A DNA stretch of 64,000 bases from DATCJA01 sp963734635 (GCA_963734635.1 CAVTIA010000006.1:124001-188000); one strand, 5' to 3'. Positions 1 to 8,035 are shown, counted from the stretch's first letter. Translations and numbers: made by a program. The notes: generated by a model not told the origin, from the letters alone.

Positions 1-685
1 CTTCGATCGTCGCTCCTGTGCTGAGCATATCGTCGACGATGAGGGGCAGCCGACCGCGCACGTCGCCGATCACCGCATGGGCCTCCACCGCGTCGCCGTT
101 CAGTCGCGTCTTGTGGACAAACGCCATGGGGACGTGGAGCTGGTTGGCATAGGCGCGAGCAAGCTTGACCGCCCCGAGGTCGGGGCCGACGACAACGGAG
201 CTCTCACGAATCGATGCGGCCGCGGCTCGCGCCAGCAGCGGCACGGCCGTCAGGTGATCGAGCGGAACGTCGAAGAATCCTTCGATTGCTGGCGTGTGCG
301 CATCGATCAGCATCAGCCGGTCGAAACCGGCGGACGCGATGATGTTGGCCGCCACGCGCGCCCCGAGCGAGCGGCGGGCGGTTCGACGCTCCTGCCGCGC
401 GTAACCGAAGTACGGGATCACCGCCGTGAGGCGAGCGGCTCCCGCACGGCGGCACGCGTCAGCCAGGAGCAGCAGCTGCATCAGGTGTTCCTCTGCGAGC
501 GGGCTGGTCGCCTGCAGGATGTACACGTCGTGGCCGCGGACTGACTCGAGAATTTCGACCACAGTCTCGCCGTCGGGAAAGCGCCGGCAGTCGTACCGCG
601 CCGGCGAAATCCGAAGAATCTCACAAACACCCGCACCGAGGTGCAGGCTCGCAGGTCCAGCCAGTACGGTGATCCGATGTTCCAC
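1..685 (-). CDS. prs: Ribose-phosphate pyrophosphokinase (PRPP synthetase), C-terminus off the window
   Basis: Makes phosphoribosyl pyrophosphate from ribose 5-phosphate and ATP in the cytoplasm. Reading from a GTG at 685 (a TGA lies five codons upstream in frame) gives 228 codons. It shows RRFPDGE, the family motif IPYFGYARQERR, a DAHTPAIEGFFDVP segment where housekeeping enzymes have DLH, GPDLGAVKLA, and the PRPP-binding loop VDDMLSTGATI just inside the window edge. The changed DLH site suggests a divergent paralogue rather than the main housekeeping copy. It is divergent from a phosphoribosyltransferase, which would use its product. The last roughly 80 residues are missing at position 1. 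Confidence 0.9.
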   Translation of the reverse strand, partial: MEHRITVLAGPASLHLGAGVCEILRISPARYDCRRFPDGETVVEILESVRGHDVYILQATSPLAEEHLMQLLLLADACRRAGAARLTAVIPYFGYARQERRTARRSLGARVAANIIASAGFDRLMLIDAHTPAIEGFFDVPLDHLTAVPLLARAAAASIRESSVVVGPDLGAVKLARAYANQLHVPMAFVHKTRLNGDAVEAHAVIGDVRGRLPLIVDDMLSTGATIE

Positions 686-757
686 AACAGCCTCGATTCG
701 TCACTGTCAGGCGATGCAGCCAACGCGCCAATCAGCCAAAGGGCGCGCTACAACCGG

Positions 758-772
758 TGCAAACTTCTCGCA
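758..772. promoter_or_regulatory. Candidate activator palindrome
   Basis: TGCAAACTTCTCGCA is a degenerate match to the palindrome that recurs in this window (TGCGAAATATTTCGCA-like). Its centre is about 67 bp upstream of the -24 element at 832. One of the weaker copies. Confidence 0.35.
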
Positions 773-830
773 ATGTGCCAATCGAGGTCCAAGGTCAGCC
801 GCCGGTTGGGCGGGCGACATCCGTTCAGGT

Positions 831-845
831 TGGCAGTGTGGTTGC
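831..845 (+). promoter_or_regulatory. Sigma-54-type -24/-12 promoter
   Basis: TGGCAGTGTGGTTGC has the invariant GG-N10-GC spacing and both half-elements (TGGCA and TTGC). It ends 33 bp before the ATG at 878, leaving room for a start site and the GGAAGGAG ribosome-binding site. Confidence 0.6.
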
Positions 846-877
846 TTTCTCGGAATTCATACGGAAGGAGTCGGGCC

Positions 878-1534
878 ATGCGTTTCAGGAACCGTCAGCA
901 GGCTGCCGAGTTGCTGGCCGAACGGCTGTCCGCATATCGAGGCACCCGTCCGCTGGTGTTGGGCGTGCCTCGAGGCGCAGTGCCGATGGCGCGCATCATC
1001 GCGGACGAGCTCGGCGGGGATCTCGACGTAGTGCTCGTGCGAAAGCTGCGTGCGCCGGGACAGCCAGAGCTGGCCATCGGCGCCGTGGACGAAAGAGGAC
1101 ACGTGGTAAAGGGCATGTACTTCGACATCGCGTCCGACGATTACCTCAGGGAAGAAATTCGCACTCAGCAGGAAATTATCCGCAAGAGGCGGGGGCTCTA
1201 CACGCGTGCCCAACCAGCGATCGATCCCTCCGGACGCACCGTGATCATTGTCGATGACGGGATTGCCACCGGCTCGTCCATGCTTTCCGCGATCGGATCG
1301 ATCCGGGCGCGGACGCCGCGCAAGATCGTCATCGCCATCGGCGTCGCCCCGCCGGCAGCCCTCGCGCGCATGGAAGCCGACGCCGACGAGGTCGTGTGTC
1401 TGTACTCCACGGAAGACTTCTATGCGGTTGGTCAGTTCTTCGATGACTTCTCCGAGGTCACCGACGACATGGTCGTCACGGCCCTGGCGCGACCACGGAT
1501 GGTCGCGGTGCCTGAACCGCGTCACACGCAGTGA
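878..1534 (+). CDS. Phosphoribosyltransferase domain protein
   Basis: Type I phosphoribosyltransferase fold of 218 residues. The PRPP loop is VIIVDDGIATGSSM at about residues 121-134, and the N-terminal part reads PLVLGVPRGAVPMARIIADELGGDLDVVLVRKL, typical of the stand-alone family often found beside dienelactone-hydrolase genes. The ATG at 878 was chosen because GGAAGGAG lies 8 bases upstream; longer in-frame starts lack one. The substrate base is unknown. It faces the PRPP synthetase gene and is followed after 25 bp by a hydrolase, so the two are probably cotranscribed from the sigma-54-type promoter at 831. Confidence 0.85.
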   Translation: MRFRNRQQAAELLAERLSAYRGTRPLVLGVPRGAVPMARIIADELGGDLDVVLVRKLRAPGQPELAIGAVDERGHVVKGMYFDIASDDYLREEIRTQQEIIRKRRGLYTRAQPAIDPSGRTVIIVDDGIATGSSMLSAIGSIRARTPRKIVIAIGVAPPAALARMEADADEVVCLYSTEDFYAVGQFFDDFSEVTDDMVVTALARPRMVAVPEPRHTQ

Positions 1535-1559
1535 CGGGCGAGAAACGAGGGGCACGTCC

Positions 1560-2597
1560 ATGCAGCGTCTCATCGAACAACCGGCGGCCGAAGGTGACGT
1601 GCTCGAAGAGGGCGCTTACCGGGGACGAGTCCACTATCATCTCACCGTCTATCAGCACTTCTCAGATGAGGAAGGCGAGTCTGTTCCGCCGAATCTGGAA
1701 GTGGAGGGTCACGTCACAGCGCTCAGCGACCTCGACATGGCGGATTTGTACGGGAGAGGCACCGAGCTGACGCTTCACCTTGCTGATGGCCGTGCGCTCG
1801 ACTTTCGGGTGGTCCACGAGGACGGGACGATTCACTCGACGGCGAGGGGACTCTACAGTTCACACCCGAGCGGAGTCATGGACGTGCCAGGCAAAGCCCT
1901 GAATCTCGGTCAGGAGTCTCACATGCGCGCCCGAACGCCGGTTCACGCCAGACCGGTCCAAATCAGGGCGGGAGCGGCGCTCATCGATGGCGATCTGGTG
2001 ATTCCCGATCGAGCGTTGGGCCTCGTCGTGTTCGCCCACGGGAGTGGCAGCAGCCGTTTCAGTCGGCGCAACCGGGCTGTTGCAGAGACGCTCGAGGATG
2101 GCGGGTTCGCGACCCTGCTGCTCGACCTGCTGACGCGCGAGGAGGAAGCCATCGACGTTCGAACGCGAGAGTATCGGTTTGACATCGATCGACTGGGTCA
2201 TCGGGTCGTCGCCGCGATCGACTGGGCCGCCGGCGAATCCGGCGTGTCAGGCCTCCCGGTTGCCTGCTTTGGCGCGAGCACTGGAGCTGCGGCGGCGCTG
2301 ATCGCAGCGGCCGAGCGTCCCGACAACGTGCGGGCGGTCATTTCGCGCGGCGGCCGTCCCGACCTGGCGGGAGACGCGCTCCCAAGGGTGGGCGCGCCGA
2401 CGCTGCTCATCGTGGGTGGTGCCGACGAGCCGGTGATCGAGCTCAATCGCCAGGCCATGCGCCGGATGCGGGCACCCGTCGCGCTCGAGATCATTCCTGG
2501 CGCAACACATCTCTTCGAGGAGCCCGGCACGCTCGAGGAAGTGGCGCGGCTGGCCCTGGAGTGGTGCAGACGCCATCTCGGACGAGCGCGCCCATAA
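1560..2597 (+). CDS. Two-part protein: N-terminal unknown domain fused to alpha/beta hydrolase
   Basis: One uninterrupted frame of 345 residues. Residues 1-121 form an unrecognised beta-rich domain (VHYHLTVYQHFSDEEGE, ELTLHLADGRALDFRVVHEDG). From about residue 122 follows a dienelactone-hydrolase-like alpha/beta hydrolase with the oxyanion region VVFAHGSGSSR, nucleophile elbow FGASTG (Ser near 239), acid GGADEP and catalytic His in GATHLFEEPG. The usual hydrolase of this type starts near the internal Met at 1923, so the front part looks like a fusion, or two genes joined by loss of a stop. GAGGGG precedes the ATG at 1560. The substrate is unknown. Confidence 0.75.
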   Translation: MQRLIEQPAAEGDVLEEGAYRGRVHYHLTVYQHFSDEEGESVPPNLEVEGHVTALSDLDMADLYGRGTELTLHLADGRALDFRVVHEDGTIHSTARGLYSSHPSGVMDVPGKALNLGQESHMRARTPVHARPVQIRAGAALIDGDLVIPDRALGLVVFAHGSGSSRFSRRNRAVAETLEDGGFATLLLDLLTREEEAIDVRTREYRFDIDRLGHRVVAAIDWAAGESGVSGLPVACFGASTGAAAALIAAAERPDNVRAVISRGGRPDLAGDALPRVGAPTLLIVGGADEPVIELNRQAMRRMRAPVALEIIPGATHLFEEPGTLEEVARLALEWCRRHLGRARP

Positions 2598-2641
2598 CGC
2601 AGGTAACGAAGGACCTGCAAACCGAAATCGGCGCGGCCGCA

Positions 2642-2887
2642 ATGGTGGTTCATCAGCTTCCGTTGGACGCCGCATTCGCGACACTGCGCAGCGGACCGGC
2701 AGGCTTGTCACGAGTCGACGCCGCGGCGCGACTGGTCGAGTTCGGTCCCAACCGCATCGAGCGTCTGCCGTCAACTCCTCTCTATCTGCGCTTCATCGGC
2801 CAGTTCACACACTTCTTCGCCGTGCTTCTGTGGGTTGCAGCCCTGCTGGCGCTGACGACCGGCTCGCCGGAATGCGCAGTGCCGTAG
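2642..2887 (+). pseudogene. Cation-transporting P-type ATPase, N-terminal stub
   Basis: Eighty-one codons matching only the start of a P2-type cation ATPase: LSRVDAAARLVEFGPNRI is the cation-ATPase N-terminal motif and FIGQFTHFFAVLLWVAALLAL the first membrane segment. The frame then stops at TAG 2885. The phosphorylation (DKTGT) and ATP-binding regions, roughly 800 residues, are absent. The sequence passes directly into an acyltransferase fragment in another frame, so this is a truncated remnant and not a working pump. Confidence 0.8.
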
Positions 2888-3359
2888 GCGCTGCGATGGC
2901 GCGCGCCAAGCGCGAGATCCCGCATCTGTACGTATCGACCTCGATCGATCTCACGCGTTCGCTCGCCTGGCTCACGACCGAGAACCAGCGCCGCACCGTC
3001 ACCGAGCGGCTGCTTCCCGTGGTGTTGTTCATCAAGGCGGTTGCCCGTGCGTGCACCAAGGTACCCGGTCTCAACGGTTTCTGGACCGATCACGGCTTTG
3101 CGAGCGGTGGAGGCGTGCACATCGGTTGTGCGATTGCTCTTCGCGGCGGCGGGCTCGTGGCTCCGGCACTTCACGACGTCAACGTCAAGACGATCGATGT
3201 CGTGTCGCACGAATTCGCCGATCTGGTCAAACGGGCCAGAGCGGGCGGACTGCGCAGCTCTGAGATGAGCCCGCCGACCACCGGGCTACCGATGGCCGAG
3301 ACGCCGGGGTATTCCTGGCCGCGATCGATCGAGCCCTTCAGGCGCCAGAGTCCTTATGA
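2873..3359 (+). pseudogene. Dihydrolipoyl acyltransferase (E2) catalytic-domain remnant
   Basis: The reading begins at MRSAVGAAMARAKREIPHLYVST, the start of the 2-oxoacid dehydrogenase E2 catalytic domain. The lipoyl and peripheral-subunit-binding domains are missing. It runs through LLPVVLFIKAVARAC and GGLVAPALHDVNVKTI to SSEMS near 3270. Some 50-60 residues are then lost; in a shifted frame the catalytic motif DHRATDG and the normal C-terminus GVFLAAIDRALQAPESL follow. Its TGA at 3357 overlaps the ATG of the next gene (ATGA). The intact gene would transfer acyl groups in a pyruvate- or acetoin-type dehydrogenase complex. Confidence 0.8.
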
Positions 3360-3610
3360 CACGCGAGGAAATTCGCCTGGCGGTCGTGAAGGCCCTTACT
3401 AGCGTAGCGCCCGAGATCGATCCACAGACGTTGCAGCCGGACGACGTTTTTCGTCAGGAGTTCGACCTCGATTCAATGGACTTTCTGAATTTCGTCATCG
3501 GGCTGCACGCGGGCCTCGGTGTCGATGTGCCGGAGGCTGATTACGGGAAGCTCGCGACCCTGAATGCCGCCGTCAACTATCTGGAATCGCGGCTGCGAGC
3601 CGAGAGATAG
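3356..3610 (+). CDS. Acyl carrier protein
   Basis: An 84-residue acidic helical protein with the phosphopantetheine site FDLDSMDF; Ser40 would carry the prosthetic group. The surroundings (PDDVFRQEFDLDSMDFLNFVIGLH) match the acyl-carrier family. Its start overlaps the stop of the E2 remnant by four bases, implying translational coupling. That linkage suggests a specialised carrier working with a 2-oxoacid dehydrogenase rather than the general fatty-acid carrier. It ends two bases before the convergent thioredoxin gene. Confidence 0.85.
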   Translation: MTREEIRLAVVKALTSVAPEIDPQTLQPDDVFRQEFDLDSMDFLNFVIGLHAGLGVDVPEADYGKLATLNAAVNYLESRLRAER

Positions 3611-3612
3611 TC

Positions 3613-4068
3613 CTATGCGTACGTCCGCCGGGACACCAGCGCTTCGATTGCCGCCGCGGGCTGCGCGCCGACAGCGCGGGTGATCTCTCGGCCGTCTTTG
3701 AAAACCGCGATCGTCGGGATGGAGCGGATGCGAAAGCGCTCGGCGAGCTCGGGATTGGCTTCCGTATTCACCTTGAGGACCAGAGCGTTGCCCGCCAGGT
3801 GCTGCGCTGCAGTTTCGAGCTCAGGCGCCATCATGCGGCATGGCCCACACCAGGGTGCCCAGAAATCGACAACCACCGGAATCGATGACGTCGAGACAGC
3901 GTTCTCGAACGACGAGGTGTCGGGCACCTCAATTGGCGATGCAGGATGACGCAATGGAGTGTGGCACTTGGCGCACCGCACGGGCCGATCGAGTGTCTTG
4001 AAGCGAAGGCGGTTCGTCGCTCCGCACGACGGGCACGTCACCCGGACGCCTTGATTATCGAGCTGCAC
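3613..4068 (-). CDS. trxC: Thioredoxin 2 with N-terminal zinc ribbon
   Basis: A 151-residue cytoplasmic disulfide reductase. The N-terminal zinc ribbon has Cys pairs 12/15 (CPSC) and 32/35 (CAKC), followed by a thioredoxin fold with active site WCGPC at 73-77 and the cis-proline segment IRSIPTIAVF. Length and domain order fit TrxC. It fits an oxidative-stress role in this neighbourhood. No convincing sigma-54 site lies upstream. Confidence 0.92.
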   Translation of the reverse strand: MQLDNQGVRVTCPSCGATNRLRFKTLDRPVRCAKCHTPLRHPASPIEVPDTSSFENAVSTSSIPVVVDFWAPWCGPCRMMAPELETAAQHLAGNALVLKVNTEANPELAERFRIRSIPTIAVFKDGREITRAVGAQPAAAIEALVSRRTYA

Positions 4069-4305
4069 GCTGAGGTGCCTCGAAGCATCAACCGTACCGC
4101 TCGGGGCGGCGGGCCGGCTCTTCTGCGCTTCTATGCTTATGACGACAGGACCTCCTCGGCCCAGTTTCTCAATCGCCGTTTGTCCGTTACTGTGCGGCTG
4201 CCATCCAGCTCACGTTGAGCGGGCTTGTCTCACCGTCACGTATCTCAATCTCCGGTTGCAAATTGACGATAAGCCGATTGGCCGGCAGGCACGGGATGCC
4301 TCCGA

Positions 4306-4794
4306 TCAGGCCGCCGCGGGTTTGGCGCTGGCTTCGACCGCCTCGGTCCCGCGTACTGTCAAGACCGGACACGGCGCCTTCCGAAGAACTCGCTCCGCCA
4401 CACTTCCCATGACGACATGGGACACGCCTGTACGCCCGTGCGTCCCCATGACAATCAGGTCGAAACCACCGTTCTTGGCGTGCTCGACGATCGCGGGTGC
4501 GGGCCGGCCTCTGATGACCGCTGTTTCCGCTGTGAGACCAAACGCAGCAGCGGATGCCTTCAGGGTCGCCAGTCGACGGTCGGCATCGGCGATGAGGTTC
4601 TCCATCAGCTCAGGAACGTTCGGCACATAGATCTCGGAACTCCACCCTCCCGTGACGAACGAGTCGTCCACGACGTACAGCAGCGCGAGCTTCGCGCCGA
4701 AACGCTCCGCAAGCGTCGTCGCGTAGGTGAATGCGTGTTCAGCGTGCGGGCTGAAATCCACCGGCACGAGGATGTTGGTGATGGTGTTGGTCAT
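4306..4794 (-). CDS. Universal stress protein, single domain
   Basis: A 162-residue UspA-family protein: start MTNTITNILVPVDFSPHAE, ATP-binding motif GTHGRTGVSHVVMGSVAERV, end APCPVLTVRG. The ATG at 4794 has a strong AGGAGG eight bases upstream. It overlaps the stop of the preceding CBS-like frame by ATGA, so it is the last gene of a BON, CBS, USP operon transcribed leftward. Confidence 0.9.
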   Translation of the reverse strand: MTNTITNILVPVDFSPHAEHAFTYATTLAERFGAKLALLYVVDDSFVTGGWSSEIYVPNVPELMENLIADADRRLATLKASAAAFGLTAETAVIRGRPAPAIVEHAKNGGFDLIVMGTHGRTGVSHVVMGSVAERVLRKAPCPVLTVRGTEAVEASAKPAAA

Positions 4795-4979
4795 GGCTGT
4801 CCTCCTGTCGAATACCTCGCGCGCCCTTTCACCACACGCCGGTCGCTTCCACGGCCGAGGAGCTCCAACAAGTCCGTGATTGTCACGATTCCCACGTCGC
4901 GCCCGCGCTCCGTGAAGACGTGTGTGGACATGAGCTCCTCGACCGTGCGACGCCTGCGTGGATCCACGTCTCGCGTCAA
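4791..4979 (-). pseudogene. Internally deleted CBS-domain protein
   Basis: Sixty-two codons starting at TTG 4979, which overlaps the BON stop, and ending in a TGA that overlaps the USP start. The text TVEELMSTHV then DVGIVTITDLLELLGRGSDR matches the second CBS motif of the intact protein at 44709-45167. About 30 residues between these two blocks are missing, as is everything before them. Both overlap junctions are neat, so it may still be translated as a short peptide, but it cannot form a CBS pair. Confidence 0.65.
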
Positions 4980-5662
4980 CAGATCTCGTCAACCGGTTCG
5001 AGAGGTTCGACGAGAATCTCGTTCTTCACGCGAGTAATTCCTGGCGCACTCGCGGCGGCGAGTTCAGCCGTCTCGCGCTGCTGCCACGTCGCGACCGAAC
5101 CGGTAAGCAGGGCAACGTCTCCGAAGACGTCGATGGCCACGTGCCGGGCATCGAGATCGGCATTCCGGTGGAGTGCCTCGACAATCCGGTGCCGGACATC
5201 CCGTGCCGCCGCGCCGCCAGCCACCTCGATGTGATTGAAGACCCCGCGGACACCTTTGATGTGACGGACCGCTTTTTCGGCCTGCCGTGCCTGATAGACC
5301 CAGCCGGCCTTGCCGGTCAGCGTGACATGTCCATCGTGCACGGCGACCTGGATGGTTTCCGGAATGGTCCCGCGCAACTCGAGGGCGCGCACGGCATCGC
5401 CGGCAATGTCGGCGTCGGTTCGTCCGATCTTCAGCCGAACCTCGAGGTCGTTTGCCACCCCTTTCACGCCCCGAACGCGCTTCGCAGCCCGTTCAGCGGC
5501 GAGCTTTGCGGCGTAGGTGTCGATGTAGCCCGTCAGCGTCACGACTTCGTTCTTCGCGGCGACTCCGATCCCGCTCGCATCGACTTCAGGGTCCCAATCG
5601 AGTTGTCGCCTGACGTTGTCTCGGACCCGCACGTCGACGTCGGTCAAGCTGATAGTGCTCAT
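4976..5662 (-). CDS. Triple BON-domain protein
   Basis: A 228-residue protein with three BON domains (roughly residues 8-75, 80-145 and 152-220), each with the family pattern such as VTLTGYIDTYAAKLAAERAAKRVRGVKGV. BON domains occur in osmotic-shock and envelope-stress proteins and may bind phospholipid. No signal peptide is visible, so it is probably cytoplasmic. AAGGAGG precedes the ATG at 5662. It leads an operon with the CBS remnant and the USP, all joined by four-base overlaps. Confidence 0.88.
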   Translation of the reverse strand: MSTISLTDVDVRVRDNVRRQLDWDPEVDASGIGVAAKNEVVTLTGYIDTYAAKLAAERAAKRVRGVKGVANDLEVRLKIGRTDADIAGDAVRALELRGTIPETIQVAVHDGHVTLTGKAGWVYQARQAEKAVRHIKGVRGVFNHIEVAGGAAARDVRHRIVEALHRNADLDARHVAIDVFGDVALLTGSVATWQQRETAELAAASAPGITRVKNEILVEPLEPVDEIC

Positions 5663-5753
5663 CTCATCCTCCTTGCCGATCTTCGCGAAGCGTCCAGGCG
5701 CCATCCCACGGGTCGTCCACACGGCGTCGGACCCCGCGCTGGAAGAGCTCAAC

Positions 5754-5768
5754 GCAAGGCTGGTTCCA
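5754..5768 (-). promoter_or_regulatory. Sigma-54-type promoter of the BON operon
   Basis: The minus strand reads TGGAACCAGCCTTGC, GG-N10-GC with a full TTGC. It lies about 92 bp before the BON start and about 59 bp from the centre of the palindrome at 5817-5836. Confidence 0.5.
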
Positions 5769-5816
5769 TGAGTGCGGGGTTCGACTTGCGCCAGATCGAA
5801 CCAGCGACGCCTCGAA

Positions 5817-5836
5817 CTGCGTGAAATTCTTCGCAG
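5817..5836. promoter_or_regulatory. Candidate activator palindrome between BON and CBS genes
   Basis: CTGCGTGAAATTCTTCGCAG is a nearly symmetrical 20-mer, one of the best members of the recurring family. It sits between leftward and rightward sigma-54-type promoters (5754-5768 and 5941-5954). The rest of the 463-base gap 5663-6125 holds no gene. Confidence 0.55.
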
Positions 5837-5940
5837 CGCCCGTGGGTTTTTCGCCGGTGCCGCTTGCGGTCGAATCACGACTCGAACTCGCGACCGGCCG
5901 TCACGGCCGCTCTTCCGTCGCGGACGCGGCCGTGTCTGAG

Positions 5941-5954
5941 GGCATGGAGATTGC
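5941..5954 (+). promoter_or_regulatory. Sigma-54-type promoter of the CBS/MgtC operon
   Basis: GGCATGGAGATTGC with exact GG-N10-GC spacing. The same 14 bases, with flanking GAG and C, lie upstream of the paralogous CBS gene (44427-44440, minus strand), where little other leader sequence is conserved. The leader to the ATG at 6126 is long, about 170 bp. Confidence 0.6.
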
Positions 5955-6125
5955 CCAGCGCACGAGCGAAACCGAAGGGCAGGGAATGTCTACCGCTGCG
6001 AACGCTCGTACGGTAGCTTCTATCGCGCCGTGCCACTGCTCGCGAAGGGCGCAGGCGAAACAGCGCACGGTGCAGATTGGGGAAGCCGCGAAGCCCGCCA
6101 GGGTGCAGCGGCGTAGGAGACGACG

Positions 6126-6587
6126 ATGAAGGTTGAGAATCTCATGACTCCGGAGCCGCGGACGTGTACCCGCGCGACGAATCTCGCCGAAGCGGCGGCG
6201 CTGATGCTGGATGCCGACTGCGGCATCCTGCCGGTCGTTGACGATCAGGGAAAGCTCGTCGGCGTGGTGACCGACCGTGACATGTACATCGCGCTGGCGA
6301 CCCGGAACAAGCTCGCGTCCCAGCTCACCGTCGGCGAGGTTGCGCCGAGCCAGGTGTTCACGTGCGGCCCCGATGACGACGTCCGGACGGCGCTGGCAAC
6401 GATGAGACAGCATCACGTCCGTCGCCTGCCAGTGGAGGGGTTCGGCGGTACCGTGGCAGGCATCGTCTCGATGAACGACATTCTGCTCGCGGCCGGGAAG
6501 AAGGGTGTGGGGAACGCCGAGATCGTGGACACTTTCCAGGCCATCTGTGCCCATCGGCATCCGACCCCTCACGTGACCGCAGCCTGA
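6126..6587 (+). CDS. CBS-pair protein
   Basis: A 153-residue protein of two CBS motifs: N-terminal MKVENLMTPEPRTCTRATNL with GILPVVDDQGKLVGVVTDRDMYIALATRN, and a second with HHVRRLPVEGFGGTVAGIVSMNDI. CBS pairs usually bind adenine nucleotides and act as energy sensors. It is a close paralogue of the product of 43881-44342; most residues are identical. AGGAGACGACG precedes the ATG. Five bases separate it from the MgtC-like gene, so the two are probably cotranscribed. Confidence 0.9.
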   Translation: MKVENLMTPEPRTCTRATNLAEAAALMLDADCGILPVVDDQGKLVGVVTDRDMYIALATRNKLASQLTVGEVAPSQVFTCGPDDDVRTALATMRQHHVRRLPVEGFGGTVAGIVSMNDILLAAGKKGVGNAEIVDTFQAICAHRHPTPHVTAA

Positions 6588-6592
6588 CCTGC

Positions 6593-7837
6593 GTGGATCT
6601 GTCGATTGGCGTTGGTCTTGGCGTCGCCGCGCTCGGTGGCGCAGCCATCGGCCTCGAGCGCCAGTGGTCGGGTCACGCGAGCGGTCCGCAGGCGCGTTTC
6701 GGGGGTATCCGCACTTTTACTTTGCTTGGAGGGCTCGGCGGCCTGGCCGGCTGGCTGTCTGTCAGCGGCTTGCTTCCGCTCGCCGTTGTCGTGCTTGCAG
6801 GCTCAGCCTCTCTCGTCGTCTCGGCATACGTTGCGGGGAGTCGAACCGATATCGATGGCACCACCGAGGTCGCTGCTATCGTTGTCCTTACCGCCGGTGC
6901 GTTGAGCGGCGCCGGTCACGTAGCGCTTGCGAGTGCCGTCGTCGCGGCAACCGCCGTTCTGCTGCTGGAAAAGAGCAGGCTACACACGCTTGCGACGCGA
7001 ATCGACGATTCAGCCCTCCGTGCCAGCGCTCGATTCGCCGCGCTGGCGTGCATCATTCTTCCGCTTCTTCCTTCTGGACCGTTCGGTCCTCTTGGCGCCG
7101 TTCGACCGAGGGAACTCTGGTTACTGGTCCTGTTCTTCTCGGCTCTCAGCTTTGCCGGTTGGATCGCCAGACGAATAGTAGGGCCGCACCAGGGAGCGAT
7201 CGTGTCAGGTTTGCTGGGAGGCGTCATTTCGTCCACCTCCGTAACGCTGACGTTCGCACGCGAGAGTCGTGCGAGCGACGCTCCACGTCTGGCGCTGGCG
7301 GCGGGGGTCATTGGCGCCTGCACAATCATGTTGGTGCGGGTGACGGTGGCTTGTGCTGTGTTGAATCCCGCCCTGGCGATTGAGCTTCCGCGCTATGTCG
7401 GTGTGGCCTTTGTGGTGGGAGCTGTCACGGTGCTCAGCGCGTGGCGCGCCAATGGATCGGCTAATCTCAACGGAGCGGTTCCCGATTCACCGCTGCAGCT
7501 GCGGGCCGCGCTGCAAATGACGGCGCTGTTCCAGATCGTGCTCTTCGTCATCCTTGTTGTACAGGCACGGTGGAGTTCTGAGGCACTCGTCGCCACATCA
7601 GCTCTTGTCGGTTTGACCGATCTCGATGCCCTCACGCTATCGCTCGCGCGCAGCGCGCAGTCGTCCGGCTCCGTCGCGACGGCTGCTCTCGCGCTTGTCA
7701 CAGGCATTCTCTCCAATACCGTTCTTAAGCTGACTATCGTTGCCGTTGTCGGGCGGGGCTCGTTCCGGCTGGCAACAGTTGCGGGACTCACCGTGATGGC
7801 GCTGGTGATCTTAGGGACACTGTTGGTCGCTCACTGA
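6593..7837 (+). CDS. MgtC/SapB-like and DUF4010 membrane protein
   Basis: A 414-residue integral membrane protein starting at GTG 6593. The N-terminal third is MgtC-like (AAIGLERQWSG, RFGGIRTFTLLGGLGGLAGWL), and the C-terminal part has the DUF4010 repeats with TLSLARSAQSSGSVATAALALVTGILSNTVLKL. About a dozen hydrophobic segments are visible. The family has been linked to magnesium or acid stress, but its transported substrate is unknown. It follows the CBS gene by five bases, suggesting that the CBS protein may gate or sense for it. Confidence 0.85.
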   Translation: MDLSIGVGLGVAALGGAAIGLERQWSGHASGPQARFGGIRTFTLLGGLGGLAGWLSVSGLLPLAVVVLAGSASLVVSAYVAGSRTDIDGTTEVAAIVVLTAGALSGAGHVALASAVVAATAVLLLEKSRLHTLATRIDDSALRASARFAALACIILPLLPSGPFGPLGAVRPRELWLLVLFFSALSFAGWIARRIVGPHQGAIVSGLLGGVISSTSVTLTFARESRASDAPRLALAAGVIGACTIMLVRVTVACAVLNPALAIELPRYVGVAFVVGAVTVLSAWRANGSANLNGAVPDSPLQLRAALQMTALFQIVLFVILVVQARWSSEALVATSALVGLTDLDALTLSLARSAQSSGSVATAALALVTGILSNTVLKLTIVAVVGRGSFRLATVAGLTVMALVILGTLLVAH

Positions 7838-7857
7838 ATTTCGCAATTCAACGGATA

Positions 7858-7875
7858 TGCGGAAATCTTCACGCA
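7858..7875. promoter_or_regulatory. Candidate activator palindrome upstream of hsp20
   Basis: TGCGGAAATCTTCACGCA. Its reverse complement agrees with the 5817-5836 site at 14 of 18 positions. It lies about 103 bp upstream of the -24 element at 7969. Confidence 0.5.
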
Positions 7876-7968
7876 TCGCATCGCGATTTTCCACATACTG
7901 GCTGCACCGCTCTATCCGTGTCGACGGTAACCTGTTGTGTCCATGGCGGTCCGTCGAACTCCTTTGGG

Positions 7969-7982
7969 GGCACGTTAATTGC
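7969..7982 (+). promoter_or_regulatory. Sigma-54-type promoter of hsp20
   Basis: GGCACGTTAATTGC: complete GGCAC and TTGC elements with five-base spacing. The leader to the ATG at 8036 is about 54 bp. No CIRCE or ROSE element was seen. Confidence 0.65.
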
Positions 7983-8035
7983 GTCGACGAGATTCGACCA
8001 GAAAGGCAGGTCTTGTCGCAGGTAGGAGGTAGATC

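Noticed and set aside
4085..4098. GG-N10-GC pair upstream of trxC on the minus strand
   Set aside because: Only 17 bp from the start codon, weak match, and such pairs are frequent by chance in GC-rich DNA.
4417..5037. A 206-codon plus-strand frame across the stress-protein genes
   Set aside because: Opposite strand of well-supported USP and BON genes.
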